DNA from: an uncultured Halieaceae bacterium
GTDB lineage: Bacteria; Pseudomonadota; Gammaproteobacteria; Pseudomonadales; Halieaceae
Length of the DNA stretch: 5,662 nucleotides
Reading direction: 5' to 3'
Assembly (NCBI GenBank): GCA_938045215.1
Contig: CALINF010000187.1
Coordinates: 1 to 5,662 of the forward strand
The notes below the pieces were generated by a model. The model had not been told where the DNA came from. It did not search any database and worked only from the letters and a program-made list of their open reading frames with translations. The position numbers and the translations under genes are program-made. The first letter of the stretch is position 1; every line of letters starts with the position of its first letter. This document shows positions 5,435 through 5,662 of the stretch, piece by piece.

Positions 5435-5438
5435 CTCC
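5435..5438 (-). promoter_or_regulatory. Ribosome binding site supporting the TTG start of the cysteine synthase gene
   Basis: GGAG on the minus strand lies eight bases before TTG at 5426-5424. No ATG or GTG occurs in frame between this TTG and the upstream in-frame stop at 5454-5456, and residue 11 of the resulting protein begins the conserved IGNTPL motif, so the start must lie close to here. Confidence 0.65.
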
Positions 5439-5455
5439 GGAAATGATGGCTGGTC

Positions 5456-5484
5456 AGTATGCCATAGCGTCGCGTCGCGGTCAG
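5456..5484 (-). promoter_or_regulatory. Weak candidate promoter for the cysteine synthase-FMN reductase unit
   Basis: Reading the minus strand, CTGACC (5484-5479), 17 bases, then CATACT (5461-5456) gives four of six matches to each sigma-70 hexamer at the ideal spacing. The start would fall near 5449, leaving a short leader that still includes the GGAG site. The three inverted repeats lie immediately upstream of it, where an activator would bind. Confidence 0.3.
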
Positions 5485-5489
5485 TGTTG

Positions 5490-5499
5490 GTGAGCTCAC
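5490..5499. repeat. Perfect 10-bp palindrome in the divergent intergenic region
   Basis: GTGAGCTCAC is its own reverse complement. It sits just upstream of the weak promoter candidate for the cysteine synthase unit, together with two further inverted repeats to the right. It may be an operator half of a larger regulatory region; a chance palindrome of this length is also possible. Confidence 0.4.
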
Positions 5500-5504
5500 G
5501 CACG

Positions 5505-5516
5505 AGACTTGAGTCT
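5505..5516. repeat. Short inverted repeat AGACT-TG-AGTCT
   Basis: Five-base arms (5505-5509 and 5512-5516) are perfectly complementary around TG. It lies between the palindrome at 5490 and the long dyad at 5523. It is short enough to be chance on its own. Confidence 0.3.
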
Positions 5517-5522
5517 GTCCAC

Positions 5523-5555
5523 AGCCATCTACCTTTGACCATCTGGTAGATGGCT
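5523..5555. repeat. Perfect 11-bp inverted repeat between the divergent genes
   Basis: AGCCATCTACC (5523-5533) and GGTAGATGGCT (5545-5555) are exact reverse complements around an 11-base spacer. The spacer ends with a further CCATCT (5539-5544), which can instead pair with AGATGG (5548-5553) over a 3-base loop. No T run follows on either strand, so it is not a standard terminator. An operator for a dimeric regulator or a leader RNA structure are both possible. Confidence 0.6.
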
Positions 5556-5598
5556 CGCCTGACAATGCTTGGTGGGATACAGTAGTGCGAATTGTCAC

Positions 5599-5606
5599 GG
5601 GAGGGA
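5599..5606 (+). promoter_or_regulatory. Strong ribosome binding site before the gene at 5613
   Basis: The purine-rich GGGAGGGA contains GAGG-type Shine-Dalgarno matches and ends six bases before TTG at 5613. It is the main evidence that translation starts at this TTG; an in-frame TAG at 5607-5609 rules out a longer upstream frame. Confidence 0.65.
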
Positions 5607-5612
5607 TAGACG

Positions 5613-5662
5613 TTGAATAAAGTGTTGCTACTGGTTGGTGTTGTATTGGTCGTACTTGGCCT
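5613..5662 (+). CDS. Start of a gene with a hydrophobic N-terminus (3' end outside window)
   Basis: Only the first 16 codons are visible, from TTG at 5613-5615. They read MNKVLLLVGVVLVVLG: a positively charged start followed directly by a hydrophobic run, as in a signal peptide or an N-terminal membrane anchor. The ribosome site GGGAGGGA at the right distance and a stop codon just upstream support this start; a GTG at 5622 in the same frame is an alternative with poorer spacing. The gene is divergent from the cysteine synthase unit across 186 bp. Nothing more can be said about function. Confidence 0.55.
   Translation, partial: MNKVLLLVGVVLVVLG

Overview
The window looks like chromosomal DNA of a gammaproteobacterium. 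The visible part of PolA matches the E. coli Klenow polymerase domain almost codon for codon in length. The order polA, sRNA locus, engB, cytochrome c5, cytochrome c4, dsbA is the arrangement I know from Pseudomonas aeruginosa (PA5493 down to PA5489). Several flanking residues and the downstream genes differ from Pseudomonas, so a related, perhaps marine, lineage is my guess; the genus cannot be fixed from this sequence alone.

Layout: the 3' third of polA (+, 1-1002) enters from the left. Between polA and engB lies a non-coding stretch (1003-1208) that I read as an sRNA gene of the ErsA/Spot 42 locus. It has a sigma-E/AlgU-type promoter (1033-1060), a 5' hairpin, an open linker, a second hairpin with a C-rich loop, and a strong intrinsic terminator (1142-1182). 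engB (-, 1209-1913) converges on it. A divergent promoter region (1914-2032) leads into a two-gene unit for periplasmic c-type cytochromes (c5, 2033-2326; c4, 2363-2998), closed by a textbook terminator (3018-3042). dsbA (+, 3106-3744) follows with its own leader and then the Pseudomonas-like synteny stops. A minus-strand pair converges on dsbA: a cysteine synthase-like PLP enzyme (4419-5426, TTG start) followed after 22 bp by a flavodoxin-fold NAD(P)H-dependent FMN reductase (3779-4396). Upstream of the pair is a 186-bp divergent intergenic region carrying three inverted repeats, and then the first codons of a plus-strand gene with a hydrophobic N-terminus (TTG start at 5613).

Functionally, the plus-strand block joins DNA repair/replication (PolA), ribosome assembly (EngB), periplasmic electron transfer to terminal oxidases (c5, c4) and periplasmic disulfide formation (DsbA, whose signal peptide and redox motif are clear). 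The minus-strand pair suggests a thiol or sulfur-related role, by inference only. The most interesting item is the sRNA: its position, its AlgU-like promoter and its architecture match what is known of ErsA, an envelope-stress sRNA, and it shows two hairpin loops that both display UCCCC.
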